This document shows positions 23,879-33,559 of a stretch of 64,000 nucleotides of DNA, one piece after another. The position numbers and the translations under genes were made by a program. How positions within the stretch are numbered: position 1 is the first letter of the stretch; each line of letters starts with the position of its first letter. The stretch is from Streptomyces vilmorinianum (lineage in GTDB: Bacteria; Actinomycetota; Actinomycetes; Streptomycetales; Streptomycetaceae): NCBI RefSeq assembly GCF_005517195.1, contig NZ_CP040244.1, positions 4,668,001 to 4,732,000 of the forward strand, read 5' to 3'. The notes beneath the pieces were generated by a model. It saw nothing but the letters and a program-made list of their open reading frames with translations, did not search any database and was not told the origin of the DNA.

Positions 23879-25264
23879 TCAGCGCTGCGCCACCGCCTGC
23901 TTGACCAGCGTCTTTCCGAAGTCCCACATCAGTCCGCCACCGCCGTGAGCGTCGTCCATCACGGCCGTGAACGCGGTCACGAAGCGGTCCACGTCCGTCT
24001 CGTCGATGATCAGCGGCGGGATCAGCTTGATCACCTCCAGATGGTCCCCCGACACCTGCGTCAGGATCCGGTGCCGCTGGAGCAGCGGCACCACGACCAT
24101 CTGCGCGAAGAGCCCCTTGCGGGCGGCCTGCAGCATCGTCCACCGGCTGCGCAGCCCCAGCGAGGACGGGCGCCCGAACTCGATCCCGATCATCAGCCCT
24201 CGTCCGCGGATCTCCTTGAGCAGCTCGTAGCGCGGGACGAGCTCCTTCAGGCGCGAGGAGAGCAGCTCGCCCACCCGCCGCACGTGCGCCACCGTCCCCT
24301 CGGTCTCCATGACCGAGAGCACGGCGAGCCCGGCGGCCATGGCCTGTGCGTTCGAGCCGAAGCTCGCCGAGTGGACGAGGACCCGGTCCATGGACGAGTA
24401 GACCTTCTTGAAGATCCAGTCCTTGCCGAGCGTGGCGCCGACGGGCACGTACCCGCCGGAGAGGGCCTTGGCGACGCAGACCAGGTCCGGCTCGACACCG
24501 TCCTCGTGCTGGTACGCGTAGAAGTCGCCGGTCCTGCCGAGCCCCGTCTGCACCTCGTCGGCGATCAGCAGGGCGCCGCGCCGGTGCAGCACCTCCTGGG
24601 CGGCGCGCAGGAAGCCGGGCGGGGCCTCGTGCACCCCCTTGCCCTGGATGGGCTCGACGACGAACGCGGCCACGTCGCCCTTGCTCAGCTCCCGCTCCAG
24701 GGCGTCGAGGTCGCCCAGCTCGATCGCGGTGTCGGGCAGCAGCGGGGCGAAGCCGTCCCGGAAGCCCTTCTCTCCGTTGACCGACAGAGAACCGGTGGTC
24801 AGGCCGTGGAAGGCGTGGGAGCAGTAGAGGATCCTCGGCTTCCCGGTGGCGTACCGGGCGAACTTCAGCGCGGTCTCCACCGCCTCCGTACCGCTGTTGC
24901 CGAAGAAGACCCGGTCGAGGTGCGGGCTGTGGGCGAGCAGCTTCTCGGCGAGCAGCCCGGGCAGCGGCGGGCAGTCGAAGCGGGTGAGGTCGGCGAGTGA
25001 GGCGTCCAGGACGTCGTGGAGGGCCTTGCGGACCACGGGGTGGTGCCGGCCGAGCCCCATGACGCCGAAGCCGGCCAGCATGTCGAGGTAGTCGCCGCCG
25101 TCGGAGTCCCAGAAGTGGGCGCCCTCGGCCCGCTCGTAGACCTTGTCGAAGCCGATGGTGTGCAGCATGCGCGGGAGCTGGTGGTTGAGGTACCGGGTGT
25201 GCAGCTCGTAGCGGTCGGCGCCGCGTTCGGCGAGCAGCGCCGCGAGGTCGAACTCCTTGCTCAT
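23879..25264 (-). CDS. hpnO: Aminotransferase for aminobacteriohopanetriol synthesis (HpnO)
   Basis: 461-residue class III (ornithine/acetylornithine-type) PLP aminotransferase. [33 protein letters not shown] (Asp contacting PLP) and [15 protein letters not shown] (PLP Lys) are visible. In hopanoid operons HpnO converts the ribosylhopane-derived aldehyde to aminobacteriohopanetriol. Its ATG overlaps the dxs stop in ATGA, so it is translationally coupled to dxs. It is the last gene of the leftward operon. Function is assigned from family plus context. Confidence 0.87.
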   Translation of the reverse strand: MSKEFDLAALLAERGADRYELHTRYLNHQLPRMLHTIGFDKVYERAEGAHFWDSDGGDYLDMLAGFGVMGLGRHHPVVRKALHDVLDASLADLTRFDCPPLPGLLAEKLLAHSPHLDRVFFGNSGTEAVETALKFARYATGKPRILYCSHAFHGLTTGSLSVNGEKGFRDGFAPLLPDTAIELGDLDALERELSKGDVAAFVVEPIQGKGVHEAPPGFLRAAQEVLHRRGALLIADEVQTGLGRTGDFYAYQHEDGVEPDLVCVAKALSGGYVPVGATLGKDWIFKKVYSSMDRVLVHSASFGSNAQAMAAGLAVLSVMETEGTVAHVRRVGELLSSRLKELVPRYELLKEIRGRGLMIGIEFGRPSSLGLRSRWTMLQAARKGLFAQMVVVPLLQRHRILTQVSGDHLEVIKLIPPLIIDETDVDRFVTAFTAVMDDAHGGGGLMWDFGKTLVKQAVAQR

Positions 25265-27138
25265 TGCCCCTTCTTCCGGGTCAGTGCCGCGCTGATGTGC
25301 CCGGCGATCTCCACCGGGGTGAGACCGAGATCGGCGAGCACCTCGCCGCGCTTGGCGTGTGCGAGGAACTGCTCGGGGATGCCGAAGGTGCGCAGCGGTA
25401 CGTCGGCGCCGGCATCGCGCAGCGCCTGCCCGACGGTCGCGCCGACACCGCCCGTTCGGCTGTTGTCCTCGACGACGGCCACGAGCCGGTGCCGCTCGGC
25501 GAGCGGGGCGAGGGCCTCGTCGACGGGCTTGACCCAGCGGGGGTCGACGACGGTGCAGCGGATGCCGCGGCCGGAGAGCAGGTCGGCGGTCTGGAGGCAG
25601 ACCTCGGCCATCACGCCGACGGCGACGATCAGCACCTGCGCGTCCGGCTCCTGGAGCAGCACGTCCATGCCGCCGATCCGGCCGACGGCCGGCACCGGCG
25701 CCCCGACCGTCTCCTTGGGGAAGCGCAGCAGCGTCGGGGCGTCGTCGACGTCGACGGCCTCGCGCAGTTGGGCCCGCAGCTGCGCGGCGTCGCGCGGGGC
25801 CGCGATGCGCAGACCGGGCACGACCTGCAGGAGCGAGAGGTCCCACATGCCGTTGTGCGAGGCGCCGTCGGTGCCCGTGACACCGGCCCGGTCCAGGACG
25901 AACGTGACCCCGCACCGGTGCAGGGCCACGTCCATCAGCAGCTGGTCGAAGGCGCGGTTGAGGAAGGTCGCGTACACGGCGACGACCGGGTGGAGTCCGC
26001 CGGTCGCGAGGCCCGCGGCCGAGACGACGGCGTGCTGCTCGGCGATGCCGACGTCCCAGACCCGGTCGGGGAAGCGCTCGGCGAACCTCGTCAGGCCGAC
26101 GGGGTGCAGCATCGCGGCGGTGATCGCGACGACGTCCGGCCGCTCGGCCCCGATCTCGGCGATCGCGTCGCCGAAGACGGAGGTCCAGGACGGGCCGGCT
26201 GCCGGGGCCAGCGGCTCGCAGGTGAGGGGGTCCATGGCGCCGACGGCGTGGAAACGGTCCGCCTCGTCCTCCAGGGCGGGCCGGTAGCCGCGGCCCTTCT
26301 CGGTGAGGCAGTGGACGATGACCGGCCCGCCGAAGCCCTTGGCGCGCGTCAGGGCGGACTCCAGGGCCTCGATGTCATGGCCGTCGATGGGACCGACGTA
26401 CTTCAGCCCCAGGTCCTCGAACAGGCCCTGCGGGGCGAACGCGTCCTTGAACCCCTTCTTCGCGCCGTGCAGCGACTCGTAGAGCGGCCTGCCGACGACG
26501 GGGGTGCGCTCCAGGACGTCCTTGCCCCAGGCCAGGAAGCGCTCGTAGCCGTCGGTGGTACGCAGGGTGGCCAGGTGGTCGGCGAGGCCGCCGATCGTCG
26601 GGGCGTAGGAGCGCTCGTTGTCGTTGACGACGATGACGAGCGGGCGGTCCTTGGCGGCGGCGATGTTGTTCAGCGCCTCCCAGGCCATGCCACCGGTGAG
26701 GGCGCCGTCACCGATGACGGCGACCACGTGGTCGGGGCGGCCGGACACCTCGTTGGCCTTGGCGAGCCCGTCGGCCCAGCCGAGGACGGTGGAGGCGTGC
26801 GAGTTCTCGATGACGTCGTGCTCCGACTCCTCGCGGGAGGGGTAGCCGGACAGCCCGCCCTTGCTGCGCAGCTTGGAGAAGTCCTGGCGGCCGGTGAGGA
26901 GTTTGTGGACGTAGGCCTGGTGCCCGGTGTCCCAGAGGACACGGTCGGCGGGCGAGTCGAAGACCCGGTGCAGGGCGATCGTCAGCTCGACCACACCGAG
27001 GTTGGGGCCCAGATGGCCTCCGGTCCTCGCGACCGCGTGGATCAGGAACTGCCTGATCTCCTCGGCCAGTTCGTCGAGCTCCGCGCCGCTGAGCGGCCGG
27101 AGGTCGTGCGGCCCCCGGATGTTCTCCAGAATCGTCAT
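25261..27138 (-). CDS. dxs: 1-deoxy-D-xylulose-5-phosphate synthase
   Basis: 625 residues, thiamine-diphosphate enzyme joining pyruvate and glyceraldehyde-3-phosphate in the first step of the MEP isoprenoid pathway. TPP site [21 protein letters not shown]-terminal [17 protein letters not shown], transketolase-like [20 protein letters not shown] and C-terminal [12 protein letters not shown] are intact. Length is normal. It follows hpnH by 71 bases; the ispG gene that commonly lies between them is absent. It is presumably a dedicated copy to feed hopanoid production. Confidence 0.95.
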   Translation of the reverse strand: MTILENIRGPHDLRPLSGAELDELAEEIRQFLIHAVARTGGHLGPNLGVVELTIALHRVFDSPADRVLWDTGHQAYVHKLLTGRQDFSKLRSKGGLSGYPSREESEHDVIENSHASTVLGWADGLAKANEVSGRPDHVVAVIGDGALTGGMAWEALNNIAAAKDRPLVIVVNDNERSYAPTIGGLADHLATLRTTDGYERFLAWGKDVLERTPVVGRPLYESLHGAKKGFKDAFAPQGLFEDLGLKYVGPIDGHDIEALESALTRAKGFGGPVIVHCLTEKGRGYRPALEDEADRFHAVGAMDPLTCEPLAPAAGPSWTSVFGDAIAEIGAERPDVVAITAAMLHPVGLTRFAERFPDRVWDVGIAEQHAVVSAAGLATGGLHPVVAVYATFLNRAFDQLLMDVALHRCGVTFVLDRAGVTGTDGASHNGMWDLSLLQVVPGLRIAAPRDAAQLRAQLREAVDVDDAPTLLRFPKETVGAPVPAVGRIGGMDVLLQEPDAQVLIVAVGVMAEVCLQTADLLSGRGIRCTVVDPRWVKPVDEALAPLAERHRLVAVVEDNSRTGGVGATVGQALRDAGADVPLRTFGIPEQFLAHAKRGEVLADLGLTPVEIAGHISAALTRKKGQ

Positions 27139-27209
27139 GCTCGGCCCCCTTTCGTCGGCCGGCGGGAGGGCCCGCGCGCGGTGGCGCGGGCTCCCCCGTC
27201 CACGTCACC

Positions 27210-28232
27210 TCACCTGTTGTTTCCGGAGACGGTCTCGCGGACCGCCCTCAGGGACTCCTTCAGCGAGCCCATCGTGGCGAGGACGGCCGTGGGCTCGTAG
27301 CCGCAGTGCGCCATGCAGTTGGCGCAGCGCGGGTCCTTGCCGCGGCCGTACTTGTCCCAGTCGGTCTCCTCGATCAGCTCGCGGTACGTGGGGACGTAGC
27401 CGTCGCTCATCAGATAGCAGGGTCGCTGCCAGCCGAAGAGCGAGTAGTTCGGGATCGCCCACGCCGTGCAGGGGAAGTCGGCCTTGCCCTCCAGGAAGTC
27501 CAGGAAGAGCGGCGAGTGGTTGAGCCGCCACCGGCCGCGGTTGCCGCCCGCGAAGGCCTTCTTGAAGAGCTCACGGGTCTGCTCGACGCCGAGGAAGTGC
27601 TCCTGGTCGGGGGCCTTCTCGTAGGCGTACGCGGGCGAGATCATCATCTCGTCGACCTGGAGGTCGTCGTTGAGGTAGTTGAGCACCTCGATGATGGTCT
27701 GCGGGGTGTCGGTGTTGAAGAAGGTCGAGTTGGTGGTGACCCGGAAGCCGCGCCGCTTGGCCTCCTTGATCGCCGCCACCGCCTCGTCGAACACGCCTTC
27801 CTTGGCGACGGATTCGTCGTGCCGCTCGCGCAGCCCGTCGATGTGCACCGCGAAGGCGAAGTACCGGGAGGGGGTGAAGTTCTCCAGCTTCTTGCGCAGC
27901 AGCATCGCGTTGGTGCAGAGGAAGACGTACTTCCTTTTCGCCACCAACTGGCGCACGATCTCGTCGATCTGAGGATGCATCAAGGGCTCGCCGCCCGCGA
28001 TGGAGACCATCGGCGCCCCGGACTCCAGGACCGCGCCGACGGCCTGGGCGACCGGCATGCGCTGCTTGAGCACACCCGCCGGGTGCTGGATCTTTCCGCA
28101 GCCCTCGCACTTGAGGTTGCAGGCGAACAGCGGCTCCAGTTCCACGATCAGCGGGAACTTGTCCCGCTTGCGAAGCTTCTGTTCGAAGAGATAGGTCCCG
28201 ACCCGGATGGACTGACGGAGCGGCATGGCCAT
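27210..28232 (-). CDS. hpnH: Adenosyl-hopene transferase HpnH (radical SAM)
   Basis: 340 residues. Radical SAM cluster motif CNLKCEGC (Cys38, Cys42, Cys45), SIAGGEPLMHP, and C-terminal Cys cluster CANCMAHCGYEP of the extended domain. HpnH couples the 5'-deoxyadenosyl radical to hopene to give adenosylhopane, the first step of extended hopanoid synthesis. Start ATG 28232 has AGGAGG ten bases upstream. Follows hpnG by 7 bases. Confidence 0.95.
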   Translation of the reverse strand: MAMPLRQSIRVGTYLFEQKLRKRDKFPLIVELEPLFACNLKCEGCGKIQHPAGVLKQRMPVAQAVGAVLESGAPMVSIAGGEPLMHPQIDEIVRQLVAKRKYVFLCTNAMLLRKKLENFTPSRYFAFAVHIDGLRERHDESVAKEGVFDEAVAAIKEAKRRGFRVTTNSTFFNTDTPQTIIEVLNYLNDDLQVDEMMISPAYAYEKAPDQEHFLGVEQTRELFKKAFAGGNRGRWRLNHSPLFLDFLEGKADFPCTAWAIPNYSLFGWQRPCYLMSDGYVPTYRELIEETDWDKYGRGKDPRCANCMAHCGYEPTAVLATMGSLKESLRAVRETVSGNNR

Positions 28233-28239
28233 AACTCGC

Positions 28240-28902
28240 TCACCTCCTGGGGAGCAGCAAAGAACGGTGCCATTCGAAGAATGCGGGAAGGACGGCACGA
28301 AGAACACGGAAAGCCGATATTCCACCGCGTACCGTGCCGATCCGGACCAGTTCATGTTCTGGAGCGTCCACGACCACCCGTACGGCCGCAACCGGGCGCG
28401 GTCCGGCCTCCAGCGCGGTACGGAGCGTGGCGGCGGACTCCATGTCCACGGCGATGGCCCCCGTGGCCCGCAGCTCGGCCCGCTCGTGTCCGCGCACGAC
28501 ATGGTCGGAGCCGGTCAGGGGGCCGGTGTGGACCGTCCGCCCGGGCAGGGCCCGCGACAGGGCCCGCACCAGCAGCTCGGTCCCGGTGCAGGGGGTGATC
28601 CCGTCGGCGCCCTCGGGACCGCGGGTCTCGTCGGCCACGATCAGGTCCCCCGGGTGCATCCCGGGGGCGAGTCCGGCGCAGAAGCCCGAGGCGATGACGA
28701 CGGCGTCCCGCCAGGGCTCCTGGCCGAGCGTCCGGGCGACGGCCCGGCGGGCATGGGCCGGTCCCATGCCCGTACGCACCACGGTGAACGGTCCGGGCGC
28801 GCCGGCGCGCTCGCCGCTGCGCAGGGCGAGCTGCTCGATGCCGAGCGCGCAGGCGATCAGCAGCGGCGCCACGGAGCCCGAGGACCCCGGCTCTTCGCCC
28901 AT
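28240..28902 (-). CDS. hpnG: Adenosylhopane nucleosidase HpnG (phosphorylase family)
   Basis: 220 residues of the purine nucleoside phosphorylase/nucleosidase superfamily: VVRTGMGPAHA, VIASGFCAGLAPGMHPGDLIVAD, AIAVDMESAATLR and AVRVVVDAP. In this pathway HpnG removes adenine from adenosylhopane to give ribosylhopane. Its ATG overlaps the shc stop as TGATG, so translation is coupled. Somewhat shorter than stand-alone PNPs, as usual for HpnG. Confidence 0.9.
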   Translation of the reverse strand: MGEEPGSSGSVAPLLIACALGIEQLALRSGERAGAPGPFTVVRTGMGPAHARRAVARTLGQEPWRDAVVIASGFCAGLAPGMHPGDLIVADETRGPEGADGITPCTGTELLVRALSRALPGRTVHTGPLTGSDHVVRGHERAELRATGAIAVDMESAATLRTALEAGPRPVAAVRVVVDAPEHELVRIGTVRGGISAFRVLRAVLPAFFEWHRSLLLPRR

Positions 28903-30887
28903 CACCCCTCCCTGGAGACGGCCGGCTCGCCGTTCACATAGCGGCCGAGCGCCGTGAGCGGGAACACCTGCCGGTAGAGGTGGTAGTTGATGGAGAAGTC
29001 CCAGGGGAAGCCGGTTCCGGTGAAGTACGGCTCGTCCCAGGATCCGTCCGGACGCTGTGTCTCGGCGAGCCAGGCGACGCCCCGCTCCACCGCCTTGGAG
29101 TCGCGCCCGCCGGCCGCGAGCAGCGCGAGCAGCGCCCAGGCGGTCTGCGAGGCGGTCGAGGCGCCGTGCCCGATCCAGGGCTGCTCCTTGTACGAGCGCA
29201 GGTCCTCGCCCCAGCCGCCGTCCTCGTTCTGCACGGACTCCAGCCAGGCGACGGCCCGGCGGATCGCGGGGTGGGTGCGGGGCAGTCCGGCGGCGGTCAG
29301 GGCCGGGACCACCGAGCCCGTCCCGTACACGTAGTTGACCCCCCAGCGCCCGAACCAGGCGCCGTTCGGCTCCTGTTCGGCGAGCAGCCACTCGATTCCC
29401 CTGCGGGTACGGGGGTGGTGGGCCTTGCCCTCGTGGGCGAGCATCTCCACGACGTGGGCGGTGACGTCGGCCGAGGGCGGGTCGATGACCTCGCCGAAGT
29501 CGCAGAACGGCAGCCGGTTGGGGAAGGGGCTGGTGTTGTCGGCGTCGAAGGCTCCCCAGGCCCCGTTCCTCGACTGCATGCCGAGGGTCCAGCGGCCGCC
29601 GCGGGCGATGGCCGCCTCGACCCGGGCGGGGTCGGGGTGCTCGACCCGGCGCAGCGCGAGGATGACCTCCGCGGTGTCGTCGATGTCGGGGTAGTTGTCG
29701 TTGTGGAACTCGAACGCCCAGCCGCCCGGCGGAAGGTGGGGCCGCCGTACGGCCCAGTCGCCGGGCCTGACGATCTCCTCGCCCAGCATCCAGTCGGCGG
29801 CCCTGACGAGCGCCGGGTGGTCGGCGGGCAGGCCCGCGTCGGCGAGGGCGATGGTGGCGAGGCAGGTGTCCCAGACCGGCGACTGGCAGGCCTCGATCAT
29901 GCGCGAACCGTCCTCGCGCCAGACGGCGAAGCGGTCGAGGGACTCCAGCCCGGCCCGCATGACCGGGTGCTGGAGGTCGTAGCCGAGCAGGTGCAGGGCG
30001 ATCACCGAGTAGACGGCGGGGGGCTGGATGCCGCCCCAGCAGCCGTCGTTCTCCTGGCGCTCCACGATCCAGCGGGCGGCGACGTTCATGGCGGCCTTGC
30101 GCAGCCGGCGCGGTGCGACCTTGTGGTAGAGGTGCAGCGCCTTGTCGAGCCGCTGGAAGGCGCCGTCCCAGCCGGTGACGGGTGCGAGGGGCTTCACCGG
30201 GTTCGGCCGGGAGGGATCGGTGTGCAGCTCGTCCAGCGCGAAGGGCGCGGGCCGCACCGGCCGCTTCGCGGAGACCACGGTGAGCGGCACGATGGTCTGC
30301 CGGGCCCAGCAGCCGAAGTCGTAGATGTTGAGCGGGAACCACTTCGGCAGGAAGATCAGCTCGGGCGGCAGCTCGGGCAGGTCGTCCCACTTCCACCAGC
30401 CGAAGAGGGCGAGCCAGATCCGGGTGAAGACGCGGGCCGCGGCGATCCCGCCCCGGTCACGGATCCAGGTGGCGGCGCGGGCCATGTGCGGGTCCTCGGG
30501 GAGGTCCCCTGCGAGGCGCAGCGCCACGTACGCCTCGACGGTGGTGGAGAGTTCGCCGGGTCCGCCGTGGAACGTGGCCCAGGTGCCGTCCTCGCGCTGT
30601 TCGCCCCGGATGTGGAGGGCGGCGGCGCGGGTGGTCTCCGGGTCCTGGATGCCGAGGAACTGACGCAGCAGCAGGTCTTCGGCGTCCATGGTGACGTTGG
30701 TCTCCAGGTCGCCCTTCCACCAGCCTTCGGTGTCCTGGCGGCCGAGGAGGTGTTCGACGGAGCGTTGCGCGGCCCGCGCGGCGGCCTCTTCCAGGCCGCC
30801 CGCCGCGGGCGCGGTGTCGGTGGTGGTGCTGGCCGCGGTCGCCCGGGGGCCCACGGCCCCGGCGCTTCCGTCGGTCGTCGCTGTCAT
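28902..30887 (-). CDS. shc: Squalene-hopene cyclase
   Basis: 661 residues. The catalytic acid motif reads DIDDTAE (about residue 400, canonical DxDD), with many QW-type repeats (for example QNEDGGWGED, QRPDGSWDE, RNGAWGAFD). Converts squalene to hopene and hopanol at the membrane. The first 30 residues are Ala/Thr-rich and unlike the domain. ATG 30887 preferred because GAAGGGG lies just upstream; an in-frame start at 30974 lacks a ribosome site. Located 107 bases after the polyprenyl synthase gene. Confidence 0.96.
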   Translation of the reverse strand: MTATTDGSAGAVGPRATAASTTTDTAPAAGGLEEAAARAAQRSVEHLLGRQDTEGWWKGDLETNVTMDAEDLLLRQFLGIQDPETTRAAALHIRGEQREDGTWATFHGGPGELSTTVEAYVALRLAGDLPEDPHMARAATWIRDRGGIAAARVFTRIWLALFGWWKWDDLPELPPELIFLPKWFPLNIYDFGCWARQTIVPLTVVSAKRPVRPAPFALDELHTDPSRPNPVKPLAPVTGWDGAFQRLDKALHLYHKVAPRRLRKAAMNVAARWIVERQENDGCWGGIQPPAVYSVIALHLLGYDLQHPVMRAGLESLDRFAVWREDGSRMIEACQSPVWDTCLATIALADAGLPADHPALVRAADWMLGEEIVRPGDWAVRRPHLPPGGWAFEFHNDNYPDIDDTAEVILALRRVEHPDPARVEAAIARGGRWTLGMQSRNGAWGAFDADNTSPFPNRLPFCDFGEVIDPPSADVTAHVVEMLAHEGKAHHPRTRRGIEWLLAEQEPNGAWFGRWGVNYVYGTGSVVPALTAAGLPRTHPAIRRAVAWLESVQNEDGGWGEDLRSYKEQPWIGHGASTASQTAWALLALLAAGGRDSKAVERGVAWLAETQRPDGSWDEPYFTGTGFPWDFSINYHLYRQVFPLTALGRYVNGEPAVSREG

Positions 30888-30994
30888 GGCTTCCCCTTCG
30901 TGCAGTCGGTTACTTCTGCTTCTTCGGGTCTGCCGTCGGCCGGTGCCCGGTGGCACCGGCCGGCGACTGCGCACTCATATCAGAGCGATGGTGA

Positions 30995-32095
30995 TCATCT
31001 CTTCCGTACGACGACGAAGTCGGCGAGCGCGGTGAGCTGGTCGCGGACGCGCTCGGGCATGTCCACCTCGTGCAGGGCGCGGATGGCGATGGTGTGCTGG
31101 CGACGGGCCTCCTGGGAGGTCCACTCGCGGCCGCCGGCCTCCTCGATCAGGGCCGCGCGGGTGGCGAACTCCTCCTCGGAGAAGGAGTCGAAGTCGGTGC
31201 TCTTGGCGTCGGCGGCGAGCAGTTCGCCGAGCCGCTCGGAGGCCGGTCCGCCGGCCGCGAGGGCGGCGACGACGGGCAGGGACTTCTTGCGCTGGCGCAG
31301 GTCGCTCCAGGTCTGCTTGCCGGTGGACTCGGGGTCGCCCCAGATGCCGAGCAGGTCGTCGACGGCCTGGAAGGCGAGGCCGAGGTGGTAGCCGTACTCC
31401 TCCAGCTTGTCGGCCGTGCGGTCGTCCGCGCCGCCGAGGACGGCGCCGATGGAGACGGCGCAGGCGAGCAGCGCGCCCGTCTTGTTGCCCTCCATCTCCA
31501 GGCACTCCTCGACGGTGACCCGCTCGCGGTGCTCGTAGGAGATGTCCTGGGCCTGCCCGTCGATGAGCTTGCGGGTGGCGGTGGTCAGCCGGCGGGTGGC
31601 GCGGCCGGCCTCGACGGTGCCGAGTTCGAGCAGCAGCTCGTTGGCGAGGGCGAAGAGCGCGTCGCCGACGAGGATGGCCTGGGCGGGGCCGTGCACCTTC
31701 CAGACGGTGTCGCGGTGGCGGCGCTGCTCGTCGCCGTCCATCAGGTCGTCGTGCAGCAGCGAGAAGTTGTGGACCAGCTCCACGGCGACGGCGCCGGGGA
31801 TGCCGACCTCGGGGGCGACGCCCGCGGCCTCGGCGGAGAGCAGGGCGAGCGCCGGCCGTACCGCCTTGCCGCTGTCGCCCTCGGTGGGATTGCCGTGGGC
31901 GTCGATCCAGCCGAAGTGGTAGGCGGCCACGGTGTCCATGGGCGGGGCGAGCCGGTCGACGGCCGCCCGCAGGACGGGGGTGGACAGGGTCCGCCCGCGC
32001 TCCAGCAGAGCGGTGACGTCGGCGGTGTCGACGGCCGGGTTCACCGGGGGCACAGTCGGCACGGTCTCTCCTCTTGTTCCAGTACTCACACTCAT
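30995..32095 (-). CDS. Polyprenyl (farnesyl) diphosphate synthase of the hopanoid operon
   Basis: 366 residues, trans-isoprenyl diphosphate synthase. First Asp-rich motif DDLMDGD, second DDLLGIWGD, with GKAVRPAL and GNKTGALLACAV between. In the operon it presumably supplies farnesyl diphosphate to HpnD/C/E. ATG 32095 overlaps the hpnE stop as ATGA and has AGGAGG upstream. A GTG about 33 bases further in also has a good AGGAG, so two initiation sites are possible. Confidence 0.92.
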   Translation of the reverse strand: MSVSTGTRGETVPTVPPVNPAVDTADVTALLERGRTLSTPVLRAAVDRLAPPMDTVAAYHFGWIDAHGNPTEGDSGKAVRPALALLSAEAAGVAPEVGIPGAVAVELVHNFSLLHDDLMDGDEQRRHRDTVWKVHGPAQAILVGDALFALANELLLELGTVEAGRATRRLTTATRKLIDGQAQDISYEHRERVTVEECLEMEGNKTGALLACAVSIGAVLGGADDRTADKLEEYGYHLGLAFQAVDDLLGIWGDPESTGKQTWSDLRQRKKSLPVVAALAAGGPASERLGELLAADAKSTDFDSFSEEEFATRAALIEEAGGREWTSQEARRQHTIAIRALHEVDMPERVRDQLTALADFVVVRKR

Positions 32096-33477
32096 GCCGC
32101 CTCCTGCAGCGGATGTTCATGGCGGCGGCCGCGGGCGGAGAGCGCGGCGCCCGCGGCGCTGAAACCACTGCGTACGGCACCCTCCATGGTCGCGGGCCAG
32201 CCGGTGGCGGTCCACGCGCCGGCCAGGTACAGGCCGGGGGCGTGGGTACGGGCGCCGGGGCGGAGCCGGCCGACGCCCGGGGTGGGGGCGAACGTCGCTG
32301 TCCGCTCCCGGGTGACGAAGAAGTCCCGGATCCCGGCGCCCCGGGCGGCGGGCAGCAGCCGCTCGAGCTCCGGGAGGTAGCGCTCGCGCAGGGCGGCGAC
32401 GGGCGTGTCGATCTCGTCCTGGGCGGCGGACTGGGAGACGGCAAGGTACTGCCCGCCGCCCTGGAGACCGGAGGACTCGGTGCGGTCGAAGACCCACTGC
32501 ACCGGGGAGCCGAGCGCGGTGAAGAAGGGCTGCCTGAGCACCTTGCGGTCGTAGACGACGTGCAGGTTGAGGATGGGCGCGGTGCCGATGTCGAGGAGTC
32601 GGTCGGGGTCGTCGAGGGCTCCGTCGGGGAGCAGTTCGCGGGTCTCGCGCTGCGGTACGGCGAGGACGACGGCGTCCGCCTCGATGGTCTCCCCCGGTAC
32701 CTCGACGGTCCACCGGCCGTCGGCGGTACGGGAGATCCGCTCGGCCTTGGTCCGCAGCTCGGTCCGCACGCCGAGCGAGTCGAGGACCTTGCGGGCGCGG
32801 GTGTCGTGGAGCTCGCCGAGGGGGACGTGCGCCCAGCCGATGTCGGCGGCGCCGGGTTCGGAGAGCAGTCCGGTCTTGAAGACCATCGCGGCCAGGCCCA
32901 TGGAGGCGTGCGGCGCGGTGGCGTTCAGGGTGGCGACGCCGACGAGGTCCCACAGGGCCTCGATGGCGCGCGGGGACTGGCCGTGGCGGCCGAGCCAGGT
33001 GGCGAAGTCGATGCCGTCGAGAGCGGGGTCGGCGGGGTCAAGCCGCTTCAGCGCGAGCGCGGCCCGCCCGACGCTCGCCCGCTCGGCGAGTGACAGGTGC
33101 GGATAGGTGGCCAGGCTCTGGGCGAGGTGCAGCGGTACGGGCAGGTTGGCGCGGCGCAGCCGTCCGAGGCGGGGGCCGCGGGGGTGGGCGACGTCGAGGA
33201 CGGGGACGTCCAGCCGGTCCTGCAGGGGGGCCAGGCGGGCGCCGTCGACGCGGTCGAGGAACCAGCTGTAGGCGGTGCAGCAGCGCAGGTAGACGTGCTG
33301 TCCGTTGTCGACGGTGAGCTCGCCGCGCCGGAACGAGAACGCGAGCCCACCGAGGCGCGGCCGCCCTTCGAGGAGCGTCACCCGCACCCCGGCGTCGGCG
33401 AGCTGCAGCGCGGCGGTGATCCCGGCGAGCCCGCCGCCGATCACGACGGCGTGCGCGGGGGTTCCGTGGTTCGTCAC
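32092..33477 (-). CDS. hpnE: Hydroxysqualene dehydroxylase HpnE
   Basis: 461-residue FAD-dependent amine-oxidase-like protein. Dinucleotide-binding AVVIGGGLAGITAALQLADAG at the N-terminus, VTLLEGRPRLGGLAFSF next, and C-terminal GLYLAGAWTATGWPATMEGAVRSG. HpnE reduces hydroxysqualene to squalene after HpnD and HpnC. Start GTG 33477 with GGGGAGAGGG upstream. Ends in an ATGA overlap with the polyprenyl synthase gene and follows hpnD by 82 bases. Confidence 0.94.
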   Translation of the reverse strand: MTNHGTPAHAVVIGGGLAGITAALQLADAGVRVTLLEGRPRLGGLAFSFRRGELTVDNGQHVYLRCCTAYSWFLDRVDGARLAPLQDRLDVPVLDVAHPRGPRLGRLRRANLPVPLHLAQSLATYPHLSLAERASVGRAALALKRLDPADPALDGIDFATWLGRHGQSPRAIEALWDLVGVATLNATAPHASMGLAAMVFKTGLLSEPGAADIGWAHVPLGELHDTRARKVLDSLGVRTELRTKAERISRTADGRWTVEVPGETIEADAVVLAVPQRETRELLPDGALDDPDRLLDIGTAPILNLHVVYDRKVLRQPFFTALGSPVQWVFDRTESSGLQGGGQYLAVSQSAAQDEIDTPVAALRERYLPELERLLPAARGAGIRDFFVTRERTATFAPTPGVGRLRPGARTHAPGLYLAGAWTATGWPATMEGAVRSGFSAAGAALSARGRRHEHPLQEAA

Positions 33478-33559
33478 GCCCTCTCCCCTCGGGTCGTCGC
33501 AGTCAGGGACGCCGCGGCGCGGCGTGGGGTTGCCCGGTGCCGGGCTGCGTACGGGCCCA

